Source: Chitinophaga sp. CF118 (GTDB lineage: Bacteria > Bacteroidota > Bacteroidia > Chitinophagales > Chitinophagaceae). From it: DNA of 64,000 nt. Made by a program: the position numbers and the translations under genes. Shown in pieces: positions 34,535-42,616 of the stretch (position 1 is its first letter; the number at the start of each line of letters is the position of its first letter). The notes beneath the pieces are model-generated. The model saw nothing but the letters and a program-made list of their open reading frames with translations, did not search any database and was not told the DNA's origin. Location of the stretch: assembly GCF_900112615.1 (NCBI RefSeq), contig NZ_FOMK01000003.1:124001-188000 (forward strand), read 5' to 3'.

Positions 34535-35670
34535 AAATCCTCTTATATAGTTGCCTGTTTTTGATCATCGCAGGTTGTAGTAATACTCCTAAAACGGAAA
34601 GCGCTGCTCCGAATGAAGAAGGGGCTTCCACCACTGTAGAACTAACGCCTGCTCAATATAAAAACGCCGGTGTGGAAACCGGTAAAATCGCATTGAAACA
34701 GATCAGCAGTAATATCAAAGCAAACGGTAAACTGGATGTTCCTCCTCAAAGCCTGATTACTATTGCAGCTCCTTTTGGTGCCTTTATCAAAAACACTGAA
34801 TTACTGCAGGGCTCACCAATCCGGAAAGGACAGGTAGTAGCCACTTTACAGCATCCGGATCTCATTCAATTACAACAGGATTATCTTGAAAATAGAAGTC
34901 AGCAGGAATACCTGCAGGCAGATTTTGAAAGAGAAGAAGAACTGGCCAAAGAAAATGTGAATGCGAAAAAAGTATACCAGCTGGCAAAGGCAGAATATTA
35001 TTCTGTCAATGCAAGGGTCAACGGTCTCCGCGAAAAACTGAAACTGCTGAATATAGATATGAAAGCACTGGATGCCGGAAGGATTCAGAATACCATTTCT
35101 TTATATAGTCCCATCACCGGATACGTGACAGAAATAAATACTAATGTAGGCGCTTATGTGAATCCGAGTGATAAGTTGTTTGAGATCGTGAATACAGAAC
35201 ACCTGCATGCAGAACTAACCGTTTATGAAAGGGATTTGCCCAAGCTGAAAGATGGGCAGCGGGTAAGGTTTACGCTGGCGAATGAAAGCAAACAACGCAC
35301 TGCGAAAGTACATCTTATTGGCCGGCAGATCAGTGACGAACGTACGGTACAGGTGCATTGCCACCTCGATAACGAAGACAAACAACTGCTTCCTGGTATG
35401 TACCTGACGGCCTGGATCGAAACAGGGAATGCTATGGTGGATGCATTGCCGGATGAAGCAGTTATCCAGTTTGATGAAAAGCCTTATATTTTTATTGTTA
35501 AGGGTAAATATAAGTATGAAATGGTGGCTATTGAAAAGGGGAGTAGCGAACTGGGATTTACAGAAATTATTTTACCACAAGGTTTTGATAAAACAAATAC
35601 TGAGGTGGTGCTAAAAGGAGCTTATGCCTTATATTCGAAGATGAAGAATAGTGAGGAAGAGGAAGAATGA
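34531..35670 (+). CDS. czcB: RND efflux periplasmic adaptor (CzcB-like)
   Basis: A 379-residue lipoprotein: signal MKILLYSCLFLIIAGC with a lipobox Cys at about residue 16. Barrel-sandwich halves flank a helical hairpin (residues about 110-180, QDYLENRSQQEYLQADFEREEELAKENVNAKKVYQ), followed by a beta-barrel domain (LHAELTVYERDLPKLKDGQRV) and a membrane-proximal domain. It links the CzcA pump to an outer membrane channel. ATGA overlap with czcA shows translational coupling. No outer membrane channel (CzcC/TolC) gene lies in this operon. Confidence 0.92.
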   Translation: MKILLYSCLFLIIAGCSNTPKTESAAPNEEGASTTVELTPAQYKNAGVETGKIALKQISSNIKANGKLDVPPQSLITIAAPFGAFIKNTELLQGSPIRKGQVVATLQHPDLIQLQQDYLENRSQQEYLQADFEREEELAKENVNAKKVYQLAKAEYYSVNARVNGLREKLKLLNIDMKALDAGRIQNTISLYSPITGYVTEINTNVGAYVNPSDKLFEIVNTEHLHAELTVYERDLPKLKDGQRVRFTLANESKQRTAKVHLIGRQISDERTVQVHCHLDNEDKQLLPGMYLTAWIETGNAMVDALPDEAVIQFDEKPYIFIVKGKYKYEMVAIEKGSSELGFTEIILPQGFDKTNTEVVLKGAYALYSKMKNSEEEEE

Positions 35671-35686
35671 TCATTAAATTATAACA

Positions 35687-37621
35687 ATGGTGCAGGAACA
35701 AAAACAGGAACATTGTCATGATCACAACCATACACATGATCATGAGCATGGTGGAATATTCGGAAAGAATACAGAACTTATTTTCAGTCTTCTCTGCGGA
35801 GGATTACTGGTTATAGGTTTTGTGTTGTCATTTATCACGGGGATAACCTGGATTCCCCTGGCATTTTATATAGGGGCTTATTTTTTCGGTGGATTTTATA
35901 CCGCGAAAGAAGCCATTGAAAATATCAGAACCGGTAGTTTTGATATTGATTCCCTGATGCTGGTAGCCGCTGCGGGAGCAGCTATACTGGGCGATTGGGC
36001 AGAAGGAGCCTTGTTGCTCTTCCTCTTTAGTCTGGGGCATTCGCTGGAACATTATGCCATGAATAAGGCACGTAAATCTATCAGTGCATTGGCGCAGCTG
36101 GCACCTAAAACTGCCTTGCTGAAAGATGGGAGGGAAGTCGGGATTGAAGAACTGAAACCGGGAGATATTATTGTAGTAAAGCCAAATAGTAAGATCCCTG
36201 CAGATGGGATGATTGTACAGGGAAACAGTAGCGTGAACCAGGCCCCTATTACCGGAGAGAGTATGCCTGTTGAAAAACAGGTGAACAGCAATGTATTTGC
36301 CGGTTCTATTAACGGTAACGGCTCTCTCGAAATAAAAGTAACAAAACCAGCTGCAGATTCTACCTTGTCACGGTTAATCAAATTAGTGAATGAGGCACAG
36401 AAGCAGAAATCTCCTACACAACGTTTTACGGATAAACTGCAGAAGATTTATGTACCGGCAGTGTTGATTTTCGTTATACTGCTTTGTTTTGCATTTTTGG
36501 TGAGGGACGAAACATTCAGTCAGAGTTTCTATCGTGCTATGGCGGTGCTGGTAGCTGCCAGTCCTTGTGCATTGGCAATATCCACCCCCAGCGCTGTGTT
36601 AAGCGGTGTGGCCCGTGCAGCAAGAGAGGGCGTGCTGATTAAGGGCGGTCGCCCGCTGGAAGACCTGGGCACGCTGACGGCCCTGGCTTTTGATAAAACA
36701 GGCACTCTCACTATCGGAAAGCCCCGGCTCACTAATGTAATTCCGGCAGAAGGTGTTAGTGAAGAAGCTTTGCTGGAAGCAGTGGTGGCTGTTGAAGCAC
36801 TCAGTGATCATCCACTGGCTAAAGCGCTGGTAGCAGATGGTAATGAAAGGCTGAATGGTAAAATAATAGCACCCGCGCAGCAACTTGAAGCAGTACAGGG
36901 AAAGGGAATCAAAGCGGTATGGCAGAATAGTACGGTCCGCATAGGGAACCGCGCCATGTTTGATGGGGCACTCCCGCTTAACCTTGCCGATAAACTGACC
37001 CAACTGGAAAACGAAGGCAATACTTCAATGATTGTGCGCAGGGATGAAGCCTGGCTGGGTATTGTCACTATGATGGATACGCCCCGGGAAGAAGCTAAGG
37101 CCGCCTTACAGCACCTGAAAGAGAGTGGAATTAAGAAGATGATTATGCTGTCGGGGGATAATCAGCAGGTAGCAGATGCAATCGCTAAACAAATTGGGCT
37201 GACCGATGCCTGGGGAAATCTTTTACCGGAGCAGAAAGTGGAATCCATCAGAAAGCTGATTACTTCTGAAGGAAAGGTAGCAATGGTAGGAGACGGCGTA
37301 AATGATGCCCCTGCAATGGCAAACAGTACTGTAGGGATTGCAATGGGAGCAGCAGGGTCTGATGTGGCCCTGGAAACAGCAGATATCGCTCTGATGGGAG
37401 ACCGGTTAGACAAGTTGCCTTTTGCAATTGCTTTAAGTCGGAAGGCCAATGGCATCATCAAACAGAACCTGGTTCTCAGCCTGGGTATGGTAGCGGTCCT
37501 CATCCCGCTGACTTTGTTGGGAATAGCGAGTATTGGCCCGGCAGTGATAGGGCATGAAGGTTCTACGGTTCTGGTGGTGTTTAATGCGTTGAGGCTGCTG
37601 GTATATAAACAAAAAGTATAA
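35687..37621 (+). CDS. P1B-4-type metal-transporting ATPase (Co/Zn/Ni export)
   Basis: A 644-residue P-type ATPase with a His-rich N-terminus (HCHDHNHTHDHEHG) and no HMA metal-binding domain. The helix 4 metal motif is SPC (AASPCALAIS) and the late helix carries HEGST (GHEGSTVLVVFN): this SPC plus HEGxT pair defines the P1B-4 group (CoaT, CtpD, CzcP), distinct from the CPC of Cu or Zn/Cd/Pb pumps. TGES, DKTGTLT and GDGVNDAP catalytic motifs are intact. Located 16 nt after czcB; together they would clear cytoplasmic and periplasmic Co/Zn. Confidence 0.92.
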   Translation: MVQEQKQEHCHDHNHTHDHEHGGIFGKNTELIFSLLCGGLLVIGFVLSFITGITWIPLAFYIGAYFFGGFYTAKEAIENIRTGSFDIDSLMLVAAAGAAILGDWAEGALLLFLFSLGHSLEHYAMNKARKSISALAQLAPKTALLKDGREVGIEELKPGDIIVVKPNSKIPADGMIVQGNSSVNQAPITGESMPVEKQVNSNVFAGSINGNGSLEIKVTKPAADSTLSRLIKLVNEAQKQKSPTQRFTDKLQKIYVPAVLIFVILLCFAFLVRDETFSQSFYRAMAVLVAASPCALAISTPSAVLSGVARAAREGVLIKGGRPLEDLGTLTALAFDKTGTLTIGKPRLTNVIPAEGVSEEALLEAVVAVEALSDHPLAKALVADGNERLNGKIIAPAQQLEAVQGKGIKAVWQNSTVRIGNRAMFDGALPLNLADKLTQLENEGNTSMIVRRDEAWLGIVTMMDTPREEAKAALQHLKESGIKKMIMLSGDNQQVADAIAKQIGLTDAWGNLLPEQKVESIRKLITSEGKVAMVGDGVNDAPAMANSTVGIAMGAAGSDVALETADIALMGDRLDKLPFAIALSRKANGIIKQNLVLSLGMVAVLIPLTLLGIASIGPAVIGHEGSTVLVVFNALRLLVYKQKV

Positions 37622-37686
37622 CTATAAGATAGGGGGATGGTGGGCATCTTTCCAGCGCTCCGCCCCCCTTCATAACCAGGTACAGG

Positions 37687-38655
37687 TTAAATAGAAGATA
37701 GTACTTCCATGGTATCTTTTTCCTCTTTTGCTATGACTTTTAAAAGATCAGATGCCTTTAGAATATAACTGAAATCGCGGGTTTCTGCCACTCGTTCAAA
37801 CAAGCCGGAAACAGTTGTCCAGTGAGCAGCGATTCCTTTAAATGCTTCATATCCTGTTCTCAGTTTATCTTTTTTCAGGATGCCATAGCTTTCCTGTAAA
37901 AAATCCCTGTAAAGGTTTCTGAATAGTGCACCGCCTGTACCTGCTTTTTCCATCAATATGGCGGCTGATTTAAACTCATTCTCAATATCTTTGCTCTGTT
38001 TAAACCACTTTATTATTTCTGTGCTTGTTTTTAAAATTCCTTTATAACCAATATTTGAGATTGGCGGGTTTAAATAATCCTGACAATTATTCCTGATAGC
38101 TTTAATGATGGATGTTTCCAGGTCAAATTCACTATTCCCTTTCTCCAGTGTATAATACATGTTTTTAGATGCCATTGGGCCCTTTTCTGATCTTGCTAAT
38201 GCCAGGCTCTTTAATGATGTTTTTACTTCGCTTCCCTGTTGTATGGTATCTACCAGAAAAGCATTATTATTATCATATCCATATATAGCTGTATAATGTC
38301 CGGCAAAATGAATTGGGTTTGTGAAATATTCGAGGTGATAGCAGTCCAATTTTAAACCTACTATTTTCCCGTTATCTATTAATTCCTTAACATTGTCCCA
38401 GGCTTTTGCCGTTGATGAAGTTTCTTTTACGGTTAGCTGAAGATGAAGGTTCTTTGCAATATTCTCTGTTAATATATCTGGTTTTACGCGTCCGCCAATA
38501 AAAGGGAATGGCATAATTTTCATATTCCAGAAAATGAACCCAAGTCCCTCACCTATGCCAAAGAGCATTGGTTCGGACAGGTTAATGTGCAATTGTCTTA
38601 ACAGGGTACCGGTAGTAGTCGTTTCGCAATGTTGTCCTTTAAATGTATTTATCAC
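37687..38655 (-). CDS. BtrH N-terminal-domain protein (C39-like fold)
   Basis: A 322-residue protein with a GTG start. Residues 1-140 match the BtrH N-terminal domain: C10 in GQHCETTTTGTLLR, H120 in FAGHYTAIYGYD and D136 in FLVDTIQQG form a papain-like triad. The C-terminal half (about 170-322) is helical, as in the associated DUF4872 domain. BtrH itself transfers an acyl-amino group from a carrier protein to an aminoglycoside in butirosin biosynthesis; most relatives are of unknown role. It stands alone, convergent with the metal operon, and no carrier-protein genes adjoin it. Confidence 0.82.
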   Translation of the reverse strand: MINTFKGQHCETTTTGTLLRQLHINLSEPMLFGIGEGLGFIFWNMKIMPFPFIGGRVKPDILTENIAKNLHLQLTVKETSSTAKAWDNVKELIDNGKIVGLKLDCYHLEYFTNPIHFAGHYTAIYGYDNNNAFLVDTIQQGSEVKTSLKSLALARSEKGPMASKNMYYTLEKGNSEFDLETSIIKAIRNNCQDYLNPPISNIGYKGILKTSTEIIKWFKQSKDIENEFKSAAILMEKAGTGGALFRNLYRDFLQESYGILKKDKLRTGYEAFKGIAAHWTTVSGLFERVAETRDFSYILKASDLLKVIAKEEKDTMEVLSSI

Positions 38656-38752
38656 TGATTAATGTGTTGATAATTAATAAGATAAGTAATAGTTTCTTCT
38701 GTATAACACAAAGAAACAGGTAAGCGGTGACAACGGTATGTCAGCAGTACTA

Positions 38753-38790
38753 TTGCTAATAAATACAATTTTACTATATTTGTATAGTAA
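38753..38790 (+). promoter_or_regulatory. promoter with overlapping palindromic operator
   Basis: TTG at 38753-38755, 19 nt, then TATATTTG at 38775-38782: an ideal Bacteroidota promoter. The -7 box is embedded in the inverted repeat TTACTATA-TTTG-TATAGTAA (38771-38790), so a dimeric regulator bound there would block transcription of the 64-residue gene beginning at 38801. Confidence 0.7.
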
Positions 38791-38800
38791 CTAGTGTATT

Positions 38801-38995
38801 ATGAAAGCAAGAATCAGTAAACTAGGAGAGGCATTTCTTCGTAACAGTAAGGCTGCTAAGGCATTATCGGATGCCGTATTTAATAATCGTGAGCTTATTT
38901 CAAACGGGGAACCTGTCAAATTTCAGGCGGCCTTAGCCAGCAATAAAAAAGCAATTGAATATACTGTGCGTAAGGTAAACGTTTCTCTTCCCTGA
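38801..38995 (+). CDS. 64-residue protein of unknown function
   Basis: Small, basic, soluble protein: it starts MKARISKLGEAFLRNSKAAK, has a central KALSDAVFNNRELISNGEPVKFQAAL and ends TVRKVNVSLP. No family is recognised. Support for a real gene is a textbook promoter 18 nt upstream, good codon composition, and tight spacing (8 nt) to the following membrane protein gene, with which it probably forms an operon. The promoter carries a palindromic operator, so expression is likely regulated. Confidence 0.6.
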   Translation: MKARISKLGEAFLRNSKAAKALSDAVFNNRELISNGEPVKFQAALASNKKAIEYTVRKVNVSLP

Positions 38996-39003
38996 TTTGA
39001 TAC

Positions 39004-39783
39004 ATGAACATAGCAATAGGCGCATTTTTGATAACCCTTCTTTTTATACCTGCCATTTCTTTCAGGTTAGCCCTTAACTATCATCGCCAGTTAAAAGAAT
39101 TACTTGGGGCGCTCACTATCACAGATACCATCTTACTTTTTATATTAGTACCCATTTGTACGCATATTCTGCTACTTCCCATTATTTATCAATGTGGATT
39201 TCATGTAAAATATGATCTGATTCTGAATATCATCTATTCAAACAGGGACTTTCCAATCGTAAATAAAACGATGGGGTGGGATGTAATCAATTTCCTGCTA
39301 TATGTGTTGGTGGCTTTTAGTATTGCATTTCTGGCAAGCTGGGCTGCGGTTAGTAATAACTGGATTAGTAATAAGATCATTTCCCTGCTTGGCGTAACCA
39401 ATGAGTGGTACGAATTATTTGACGGGAAGTCTACAGATAAAAATTTCGATATTATACTGCTGGATGTACTTACCAGTTCAAAAGAATCTACGTTGATCTA
39501 TTCGGGTTATCTGGAGAATTATTACTTCCAGACTAAGTCTACCGAACTGGGTTATATTGTACTAACCCAGGTAAAGAGAAGGGATTTACGCAGCAGGTCT
39601 GTAAGTGATCATTTCCCGCTTTCCACTCCCAATGAAAAATCCAGTTTTTATATCAATGAACCGGGAACGGCTGTGAGTTTGCCTGGTGATTTGGTAATTA
39701 TACCTGCCAAAGAGATTCTCAATATCAACGTTACTTACTTACGGATGGAACGGGAGCGTACCGTTGCAGAAGAATCGGAATAA
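39004..39783 (+). CDS. uncharacterised membrane protein
   Basis: A 259-residue protein with three membrane helices (residues about 4-20, 40-62, 95-118) and a C-terminal cytoplasmic domain from about 125. The latter has short beta strands (STLIYSGYLENYYFQ, GYIVLTQVKRRDL, GDLVIIPAKEILNINVTY) suggestive of a small beta-barrel or SH3-like domain. The layout resembles DUF6338-like proteins seen near phage and defence genes, but I cannot confirm this. It shares a promoter with the 64-residue gene; a GC-rich hairpin follows the stop. Confidence 0.65.
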   Translation: MNIAIGAFLITLLFIPAISFRLALNYHRQLKELLGALTITDTILLFILVPICTHILLLPIIYQCGFHVKYDLILNIIYSNRDFPIVNKTMGWDVINFLLYVLVAFSIAFLASWAAVSNNWISNKIISLLGVTNEWYELFDGKSTDKNFDIILLDVLTSSKESTLIYSGYLENYYFQTKSTELGYIVLTQVKRRDLRSRSVSDHFPLSTPNEKSSFYINEPGTAVSLPGDLVIIPAKEILNINVTYLRMERERTVAEESE

Positions 39784-39787
39784 ATGA

Positions 39788-39815
39788 AAGGGGGCACATT
39801 CATTGCACCCCCCTT
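39788..39815. terminator. bidirectional GC-rich hairpin
   Basis: AAGGGGG (39788-39794) pairs with CCCCCTT (39809-39815) across a 14-nt loop. It lies between the convergent stops at 39783 (plus) and 39822 (minus) and probably ends both transcripts. Confidence 0.6.
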
Positions 39816-39821
39816 ATTTAT

Positions 39822-40685
39822 TTACGCCACTTTCAATATCTGTGTCAGTGTTTCTTCCAATCCCAGCGGTTTTCTTTTTAATAAGGTTTCCAGTGAAGGA
39901 TCTACTAAGTCTATTTCCCCTGCAGCAATCGTTTCTCCGATAGTTCCTATTAACTCTATTACATATTCTGGTAACCCGGCTTGTTTCATGGCTGCTGCCT
40001 GATCTGCCGTGGAGATCGCTGTATAGTTGAATTCTTTCCCTATTATTTTGCTGATGATGCTTGCTACTTCTGTCAGTGAATAAGTTTTACCGGAAGTGAT
40101 TTCATACACTTTACTTGCATGAGCAGATGAGTTGACTGCAACATTAGCCAGTGCTTCAGCCATATCTGTGCGGGCAGCAAAGTTGGCTTGAGTGTTGCCA
40201 CCATTAAAATACCAGTTACCACTTGTGAGAGCATCACCCATAAACATAGGAATGACTTCTGCATAAAAAGTATTGCGGAACACTGTATATGGAATTCCGG
40301 ATGTTTTAAGATATACTTCTGTATGAAAATGATCAATACCCGCAGTAAACTTTGACTTTTCGGATGTCTGCAGCATACTTGTATAAATGATATGCTTTAC
40401 ACCATTTTCCTTAGCTGCATTAATCGCATTGATATGTTGTGCTACTCTGTTTTCCATAGAGCCGGAAGAAACCAGTACCAGAGTATCTATTCCTTTAAAT
40501 GCCTGTAGAAGTGATGCATAGTCAGCATAGTCTCCTTTGCGGAGTGTTATTCCTGTTGCCTTCAGCTCTTCAGCTTTTGTTGTGTCTCTTACCAGCGCGG
40601 CAATAGTATTGGATGTTTGTTTTTTCAGCAGGAAATCGATCGTCAGTTTTCCTAAATGCCCGGAGGCTCCTGTTACAAGAATCAT
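39822..40685 (-). CDS. NmrA-like NAD(P)-binding oxidoreductase (QorB/YtfG type)
   Basis: A 287-residue atypical SDR. The dinucleotide site is MILVTGASGHLGKLTIDFLL at the N-terminus, then AALVRDTTKAEELKATG and DTLVLVSSGSMENRV. The catalytic Tyr/Lys of classical SDRs is not kept, as in NmrA-like and QorB quinone-reductase-type proteins. It is divergent from an HxlR regulator whose intergenic region has an inverted repeat, the usual arrangement in which HxlR/QorR-type regulators control such reductases. Confidence 0.88.
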   Translation of the reverse strand: MILVTGASGHLGKLTIDFLLKKQTSNTIAALVRDTTKAEELKATGITLRKGDYADYASLLQAFKGIDTLVLVSSGSMENRVAQHINAINAAKENGVKHIIYTSMLQTSEKSKFTAGIDHFHTEVYLKTSGIPYTVFRNTFYAEVIPMFMGDALTSGNWYFNGGNTQANFAARTDMAEALANVAVNSSAHASKVYEITSGKTYSLTEVASIISKIIGKEFNYTAISTADQAAAMKQAGLPEYVIELIGTIGETIAAGEIDLVDPSLETLLKRKPLGLEETLTQILKVA

Positions 40686-40724
40686 AATAATTAGCTATTT
40701 TATTTTTAAGAATGACCATATGTG

Positions 40725-40750
40725 AGTACCTTTACATACCCTGGGGTACT
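40725..40750. promoter_or_regulatory. inverted repeat between NmrA-like and HxlR genes
   Basis: AGTACC (40725-40730) and GGTACT (40745-40750), 14 nt apart, in the divergent promoter region. Further GTACTTAC-like half-sites follow nearby (GGTACTAAGTTACTTTTGG). HxlR-family proteins bind sites of this kind. Confidence 0.5.
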
Positions 40751-40862
40751 AAGTTACTTTTGGTAAGTCAAAGATATTAAGTTATTGAATATCAAACAAT
40801 AAGGTACGTTGAGGTATGCCAATTACCTTGGAGTAAGTAATATTGAAGATCAATTAATTATT

Positions 40863-41234
40863 ATGTTAGAAGATTATAAAAAATTTGATAAAAATATTCC
40901 CTGCCCTGTAAGAAGTGTGATGGATCGCATTGGCGACAAATGGGCGGTATTGGTTATTACTACACTGGGAGAGAAGGGAACGACTCGTTTTAACCAGCTT
41001 CACGAGATGATTGGGGACATTTCCCAGAAGATGCTGACGGTAACGCTTAAAAAGCTGGAGGAAGACGGATTGGTGTCCCGGAAGATGTACCAGGAAATAC
41101 CTCCGAGGGTAGAGTATAAATTGACTGCTACCGGCGACAGTCTTTTACCTCATCTTATTGGCCTGTCGGAATGGGCGTTGGCCAATATGAGCGTAATTCA
41201 AAAGTCAAGAGAAGAATATGTTATTGCTAAATAA
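40863..41234 (+). CDS. HxlR-family transcriptional regulator (copy 1)
   Basis: About 123 residues from the ATG at 40863 (MLEDYKKFDKNIPCPVRSVMDRIGDKWAVLVI); the open frame upstream to a TTG at 40809 is not family-like. Winged helix with the HxlR signature: redox-type Cys in NIPCPV, GDKWAVLVITTLGEKG, ISQKMLTVTLKKLEEDGLVSRKMYQEIPPRVEYKLT. The conserved Cys suggests thiol or aldehyde sensing as in HypR/QorR. Divergent from the NmrA-like reductase gene. Confidence 0.9.
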   Translation: MLEDYKKFDKNIPCPVRSVMDRIGDKWAVLVITTLGEKGTTRFNQLHEMIGDISQKMLTVTLKKLEEDGLVSRKMYQEIPPRVEYKLTATGDSLLPHLIGLSEWALANMSVIQKSREEYVIAK

Positions 41235-41334
41235 GCATACAAGCAATAAAACTGGGATTTACAAAAATGTATGGCGATGAGGTTGAAAAACTGATTCATC
41301 AGTACTGCATGTAATAAATATATGAGACAAATGT

Positions 41335-41367
41335 AAGAGGGTGCATCAAACTTTGATCCACCCTCTT
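41335..41367. terminator. hairpin terminator between HxlR copy 1 and SDR
   Basis: Arms AAGAGGGTGCATCAAA and TTTGATCCACCCTCTT (41335-41350, 41352-41367), 16 bp with one mismatch, serve the convergent stops at 41234 and 41378. A near-copy in opposite orientation lies at 43784-43824. Confidence 0.8.
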
Positions 41368-41377
41368 TTCATTATCA

Positions 41378-42115
41378 TTACCACGGAACTTCCTGCATAT
41401 CATTGAAGAACTTGCCTGTAGGACCATTATCCGGCAATGTAACTGCCCATATGATCCCTTTTACACTTTCTTCAACAGGACGTGCTCCCATTTCACTGGT
41501 ACCGGGATAAGTCGCAGTAAAACCAGGGCAAAGTGCATTCACCTGAATATGGTCATCTTTCAGCTCTTTCGCCATCTTAATCGTTAACCCATTTACAGCC
41601 AGTTTGGTCAATGAATAAGATGGTACAGGTCCTTTTGCAAAATCCAGTATACCCCATCCCTCAGCGGTAAAAGAACCCATCGTACTTGAGATGTTGATGA
41701 TCTTTCCGCGTCCGCTGTTCTTAATAAGCGGGATCAGCTGCTGACAAACACGCCATACGCCAACTACATTGGTATTAAATTCGTTCGTAACGGAATTGAG
41801 ATCCTTATTTGTTGTTACGGACGGATCAAAAAACATGATCGCTGCGTTGTTGATCAGCACATCTATTTTACCATAATCTGCTTTCAAAACAGTCGCCGCT
41901 GCGGATATACTTTCATCACTGGTCACATCCATTTCCAGTGGAGTAACATCTAATCCCTGCTGCTGTAATTCTTTTGCATGCTGATTTGCTTTTTCAAAAT
42001 TACGCGCGGTGATTATCACATGAAAACCGCCAAGGGACAGCTGTTTCGCTGTTTCATATCCTATTCCTTCTTTTCTACCTACACCTGTAATTACTACAAT
42101 TTTCTTATTTGTCAT
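41378..42115 (-). CDS. SDR-family oxidoreductase (carbonyl-reductase-like)
   Basis: About 245 residues from the ATG at 42115 (MTNKKIVVITGVGRKEGIGYETAK); 27 extra upstream codons are not family-like and were excluded. NADP-binding TGVGRKEGIG, NNAA in VLINNAAIMFF, catalytic Ser in INISSTMGSF and YSLTKLAVNG. The long insertion and TGANRGIG-like motif resemble plant-type carbonyl reductases. It is divergent from HxlR copy 2, with only 92 nt between start codons. Confidence 0.9.
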   Translation of the reverse strand: MTNKKIVVITGVGRKEGIGYETAKQLSLGGFHVIITARNFEKANQHAKELQQQGLDVTPLEMDVTSDESISAAATVLKADYGKIDVLINNAAIMFFDPSVTTNKDLNSVTNEFNTNVVGVWRVCQQLIPLIKNSGRGKIINISSTMGSFTAEGWGILDFAKGPVPSYSLTKLAVNGLTIKMAKELKDDHIQVNALCPGFTATYPGTSEMGARPVEESVKGIIWAVTLPDNGPTGKFFNDMQEVPW

Positions 42116-42189
42116 ATCTTCGAATTGTTTGAGCGATAAAAGTAAAACTGTAGTTTCACAAGAAAGATTACAGTGAATATTTTCAACTA

Positions 42190-42205
42190 CTAACAAAAAA
42201 GTTAG
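42190..42205. promoter_or_regulatory. short inverted repeat before HxlR copy 2
   Basis: CTAAC-A6-GTTAG directly before the ATG at 42208, in the 92-nt region shared with the divergent SDR gene. It could be an autoregulatory site; arms of only 5 bp make this weak. Confidence 0.35.
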
Positions 42206-42207
42206 AA

Positions 42208-42582
42208 ATGAGAAAACAGGGGTCTACCAATAGTATCAACGAAAAAAAGATGATTGCAAAATGTGGGATGGGTTATGGTTTGGCAGTGATCAGGGGAAGA
42301 TGGAAGATGCAGATCTTCTGGCGGCTGGCGCAACGTAGAATACGTTACAGTGAATTAAAGGAATTGATGCCGGATATTTCAGAAAAGATGCTGGTAATAC
42401 AATTGAAAGAACTGGAAAAAGAGGATCTGATCAAAAGGATTGTTTATCCGGAAGTACCTCCCAGGGTAGAATATGAAGTAACGGAGAATGGAAGATCGTT
42501 GGTTCCTGTTTTGCAGAGCCTTAGTGCGTGGGGTGATATACAAAAGGAAAGGATGGGAATGAATGATGGCGTTTGCGATTAA
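42208..42582 (+). CDS. HxlR-family transcriptional regulator (copy 2)
   Basis: A 124-residue winged-helix protein: GLAVIRGRWKMQIFWRLAQRRIRYSELKELMPDISEKMLVIQLKELEKEDLIKRIVYPEVPPRVEYEVTENG is the full HxlR signature. A Cys precedes the winged helix (MIAKCGMGYG) at the usual sensor position. Probably controls the divergent SDR gene. The following gene begins 35 nt downstream and may be in the same transcript. Confidence 0.9.
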   Translation: MRKQGSTNSINEKKMIAKCGMGYGLAVIRGRWKMQIFWRLAQRRIRYSELKELMPDISEKMLVIQLKELEKEDLIKRIVYPEVPPRVEYEVTENGRSLVPVLQSLSAWGDIQKERMGMNDGVCD

Positions 42583-42616
42583 GAATAACTTACTTTCGCA
42601 ATTATAAATATTACGA

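Noticed and set aside
37162..37647. 161-codon minus-strand frame inside the P1B ATPase gene
   Set aside because: Shadow; it lies entirely over conserved ATPase motifs including GDGVNDAP.
38771..38790. TTACTATA-TTTG-TATAGTAA considered as a small hairpin terminator
   Set aside because: It lies at an ideal promoter and lacks a following T run; an operator is the better reading.
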